From a virus, in IMG/VR virus record IMGVR_UViG_3300021440_000034, positions 1-48,438 of that record: 48,438 nucleotides of DNA; one strand, given 5' to 3'. Numbering within the stretch: the first letter of the stretch is position 1; each line of letters starts with the position of its first letter. Below the pieces are notes generated by a model. That model had not been told where the DNA came from. It made no database searches and worked only from the letters and a program-made list of their open reading frames with translations. Of this stretch, positions 46,201-48,438 are shown one piece after another. Position numbers and translations under genes: made by a program.

Positions 46201-47583
46201 TCAAGCTCCTGCAGGTCGCGCGAAGACTCGCGCAGTGATTGTGAGTGAGGCCGTGTCGTAGAGTACGTTCTCGCCTTTGAAACTGAAAGCCTTGCCGGGG
46301 ATGAAGACGTTGGTAACCTGCACCAGCATCACGTCGCCGAAGCCCTCGTGGCCGGCGTAGCGGCCCCGCAGCGTGTGCAGCACCTCTCGCACCGCACGCA
46401 CCACCATCGACACGCCCTCGCGGCTGCGGTGGGTGCCCATTCCAAGCTCAGGCTTGAAGCAGAGAATGGGGATGGTGACGAGGTACTCGTACCGGCGGAG
46501 CGGCTCAATCTGGACAGACTGCCTCTCGTCGAGGATGAGCCAGAAGGCCTGCCCAGTCTCAGGCGAGGCCATCGGCCAGCCGTCCATCACCCCGGCGTTG
46601 GTGGGCGCCACGAGGGCGCTGTAGAGCACCGTCTCGCCGCCGGGGCTCCAGCCGAGGATGAGGTTGGCTCCAGTGGTGTCGGCGAGGGCACAGACGACGC
46701 TGGGGGCGTCCTGCGCAGGCTTTGCGCTGGCCGTGAGAATCACCCGCCCATCCCTGTCGAAGGTAGCCACGAGGCCCGGCGGACTGGCGCTGTTGATGTC
46801 GAAGGCGACCTGGGCCGCAGTGCGAGTGCCGGCTGTCATCGCGCAGGTGGTGGGCGACGATCCGTCCCTGTTGATGCCCAGCTTCAGCGAGGTGGCGGCA
46901 GGGAAGGTGAAGGGCTCGACGTAGGCAGACTTCAGCACCGCGGGCCGCAGGGTGTTCAGCTCCGCCACCTTGGCCGGCAGGAACATCAACAGGTGCTCTC
47001 TGATGGCCTGCACCGCGATGTCCTCGTAGCCGAGGCCGTCTGAGGTAGCCGCAGCACCAGCCACCGGGTAGGGCCAGCCAAAGCCGCCGCTGTACTGCAG
47101 AGGGTAGGCACCGGCCGGCGCGTCGAGGCGGTAGGCCACGCCGGTGGTGAGGTCCGACGCCGACGGCGTGAAGACGTAGAGGCCAGTTGTCGGCGAGGTG
47201 ATGGCCGGCGGCGTGCGCGCGTTGAGGCTGGCGTCCTCGTAGACAGGCAGCGTTGGGGCTGCGCCACTCCACAGTGCGCCTTGGTTGTCTTCCAGCTCGA
47301 TGCAGCCGAAGGGGGCGCCTGGGACAAACTGCGCCCCGTAGGTGCGCCTCGGCATGAGCTGCAGCGCACCTCCCACGTCGTTGTCGATGAGGTAGACGAC
47401 TCCGCGCGCAAGGTCTGCGTCTGGAATCCAGAAGGAGAAGAGGCCGCCGCCGAGGTTGAGGATGGTGGGCTGCGCCAGCGCGGTGCCGTCCCGCAGGCCG
47501 TAGAAGAGCCACGCAGGTGTCGCCGATGGCGCGGGGGTGCCATCACCAGTCTCGACCAACCACGGTGGTAGGAGCACGGCCAT
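46201..47583 (-). CDS. Multidomain neck protein (exact copy of 3650-5032)
   Basis: The same 460-residue protein as at 3650-5032; sequence and start are identical. If the window is a circular genome read past its origin, this is not a second gene but the same one. If the genome is truly duplicated, there are two copies. Confidence 0.6.
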   Translation of the reverse strand: MAVLLPPWLVETGDGTPAPSATPAWLFYGLRDGTALAQPTILNLGGGLFSFWIPDADLARGVVYLIDNDVGGALQLMPRRTYGAQFVPGAPFGCIELEDNQGALWSGAAPTLPVYEDASLNARTPPAITSPTTGLYVFTPSASDLTTGVAYRLDAPAGAYPLQYSGGFGWPYPVAGAAATSDGLGYEDIAVQAIREHLLMFLPAKVAELNTLRPAVLKSAYVEPFTFPAATSLKLGINRDGSSPTTCAMTAGTRTAAQVAFDINSASPPGLVATFDRDGRVILTASAKPAQDAPSVVCALADTTGANLILGWSPGGETVLYSALVAPTNAGVMDGWPMASPETGQAFWLILDERQSVQIEPLRRYEYLVTIPILCFKPELGMGTHRSREGVSMVVRAVREVLHTLRGRYAGHEGFGDVMLVQVTNVFIPGKAFSFKGENVLYDTASLTITARVFARPAGA

Positions 47584-47822
47584 CAGGGCACCGGGTCAGG
47601 AGCCAGAACGATGTCTGGCAGTGAGTCGAGATGGGCCTTGAACTGGGCCTGCTTGGTGGCCGCGAAGTCGGCCGGCGCCGCCGCGTCTTGCGCGTCCCGC
47701 TTGGCCAGCCACTCCTGAAGCACGTTCACGGCGTCGCCGATTTGCACGCGCATCTGCTCGCGAGTGGTGGCCGCCTTGACTGCGGTGATGAGATCCTTTG
47801 CCGACTGTCTGCCGATGCCCAT
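47583..47822 (-). CDS. Small neck-region protein (exact copy of 5032-5271)
   Basis: Exact duplicate of the 79-residue protein at 5032-5271, with the same ATG context. See the note on the repeat. Confidence 0.58.
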   Translation of the reverse strand: MGIGRQSAKDLITAVKAATTREQMRVQIGDAVNVLQEWLAKRDAQDAAAPADFAATKQAQFKAHLDSLPDIVLAPDPVP

Positions 47823-47823
47823 T

Positions 47824-48153
47824 TCAGCACTCCTTCGCTTCGCCGTTGGTGATGAAGCCGTGCCACGCACAGCCGCCGACGCGCAGCACACTGGGCGTCA
47901 GCGTCAGCGTTTCGAGCGTCTCACCCGTGCGCTGCCAGCCGTGGCGCGGGTCGTCGTCGGGCGGTGGCTTGCCGTCGAGAGGGTTACGGAAGGGCACATA
48001 GAGCTGGCCCTGGCAGTTCGGCCGGCCGCCGCATGGACAGTTGAGCGCGAGGCCCACGCCGGGGCGAAAGGCGATGGGCTCGCCCGTCTTTGAGTTGAAG
48101 ACGCCCTCGCCGCCGTAGCCGAGGAAGTGCGCTTCGAGGTCGATCAGCTTCAT
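47824..48153 (-). CDS. DUF6527-like protein (exact copy of 5273-5602)
   Basis: Exact duplicate of the 109-residue Cys-containing protein at 5273-5602. Confidence 0.58.
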   Translation of the reverse strand: MKLIDLEAHFLGYGGEGVFNSKTGEPIAFRPGVGLALNCPCGGRPNCQGQLYVPFRNPLDGKPPPDDDPRHGWQRTGETLETLTLTPSVLRVGGCAWHGFITNGEAKEC

Positions 48154-48438
48154 AAGAGGCCACCGACCTCCCACGCAAAGCAGGTCGCCGCCGTCGCGTT
48201 GGCGGTGCAGCTCGCGGTGAAGCTCCCCGCCGCGCGCGTGGTGACCGCGAGCTCCTTGCACGTCGTGTCGCGGCTGAGCGGGGTGATCTGAACGAAGCTC
48301 GAGGCGGTGGCCAGCGAGTTGGTGATGACCGCCGAGCTCGCACCGATGGCGATACAGCTGATGCCGCGCGGCTTGTTCACCGTGGCGGCTCCAGGGGTTC
48401 CGCTGGTGTCGGTACCGGCGGCGCTCTGGAGGCCGTTG
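48150..48438 (-). CDS. Fibre-like protein, partial copy (5' end cut by window edge)
   Basis: The C-terminal 95 codons of the fibre-like gene whose full form is at 5599-6750. It includes the ISCIAIGASSAVITNSLATA block and the EVGGLL end. The N-terminus lies beyond the window. Identical to copy 1 over the shared length. Confidence 0.6.
   Translation of the reverse strand, partial: NGLQSAAGTDTSGTPGAATVNKPRGISCIAIGASSAVITNSLATASSFVQITPLSRDTTCKELAVTTRAAGSFTASCTANATAATCFAWEVGGLL

Larger units (their letters stand above)
45850..48438. repeat. 2589-bp direct repeat (copy 2)
   Basis: Identical in reading to 3299-5887 up to the window end (offset 42551). It carries full duplicates of genes at 3650-5602 and part of the fibre gene. 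It is the right anchor of the alternative tail cassette and the evidence for a unit length of 42551 bp. Confidence 0.9.

Noticed and set aside
1-48438. Diversity-generating retroelement as the cause of the two tail alleles
   Set aside because: No reverse transcriptase motif and no template/variable repeat with adenine-limited changes; the differences are whole-gene divergence.
1-48438. Integrase, excisionase, repressor or attachment site
   Set aside because: No protein with tyrosine or serine recombinase motifs or a phage repressor was found; a lysogenic lifestyle is not supported.

Overview
The window is nearly all of a high-GC tailed-phage genome (siphovirus-like), probably a metagenomic assembly. 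It has a complete head, neck, tail and lysis module, a replication module and a recombination module. I see no rRNA, no integrase, no recognisable repressor and no CRISPR array, so nothing points to lysogeny. The host cannot be fixed from sequence. Several structural-module proteins start with Gram-negative-type signal peptides (AFAQ- and ALAQ-type ends), which, with the GC content, suggest a high-GC Gram-negative host such as a myxobacterium-like bacterium; this is a guess.

Layout. Minus-strand genes run leftward from about 29.2 kb to position 1: replication initiator with a possible internal origin, DnaB-type helicase, HNH protein, many small Cys-rich proteins, a RusA-like protein, two DNA methyltransferases (one fused to a ParB-like domain), terminase small and large subunits, a portal fused to a MuF-like domain, a run of signal-peptide fibre-like proteins, a Mu-I-like protease with a nested scaffold, decoration protein, major capsid protein, neck proteins, tail tube, a frameshifted tail chaperone pair and tape measure. 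A divergent control region (29.2-29.44 kb) separates this from plus-strand genes (29.4-36.3 kb): YqaJ-type exonuclease, Bet/RecT-type annealase, hypothetical genes and a second ParB-like protein. From 36.3 to 48.4 kb the minus strand carries a lysis cassette, tail tip and fibre genes, and a second tape measure, chaperone and tail tube set.

Topology. Bases 45850-48438 repeat 3299-5887 without a difference that I found, at an offset of 42551. Bases 1-121 repeat 42561-42681. Between these anchors, 122-3298 and 42682-45849 are two clearly different versions of the same tail cassette. The simplest reading is a circular or circularly permuted genome of about 42.55 kb whose contig runs past its own start through a second allele of the tail-tube, chaperone and tape-measure cassette. 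A true tandem duplication giving two tail systems in one genome is the alternative and can only be settled with reads.

How it works together. The initiator and DnaB helicase would recruit host polymerase, since no phage polymerase or primase is seen. Exonuclease and annealase form a Red-like recombination pair. ParB-like proteins and methyltransferases mark or organise DNA. TerS/TerL package it through the portal into a capsid built with Mu-like protease and scaffold. The tail is siphovirus-like. The lysis cassette has a CHAP-like endolysin, a holin-like protein and two further membrane proteins. Genes are tightly packed with many ATGA/GTGA overlaps, so translation coupling is probably common.
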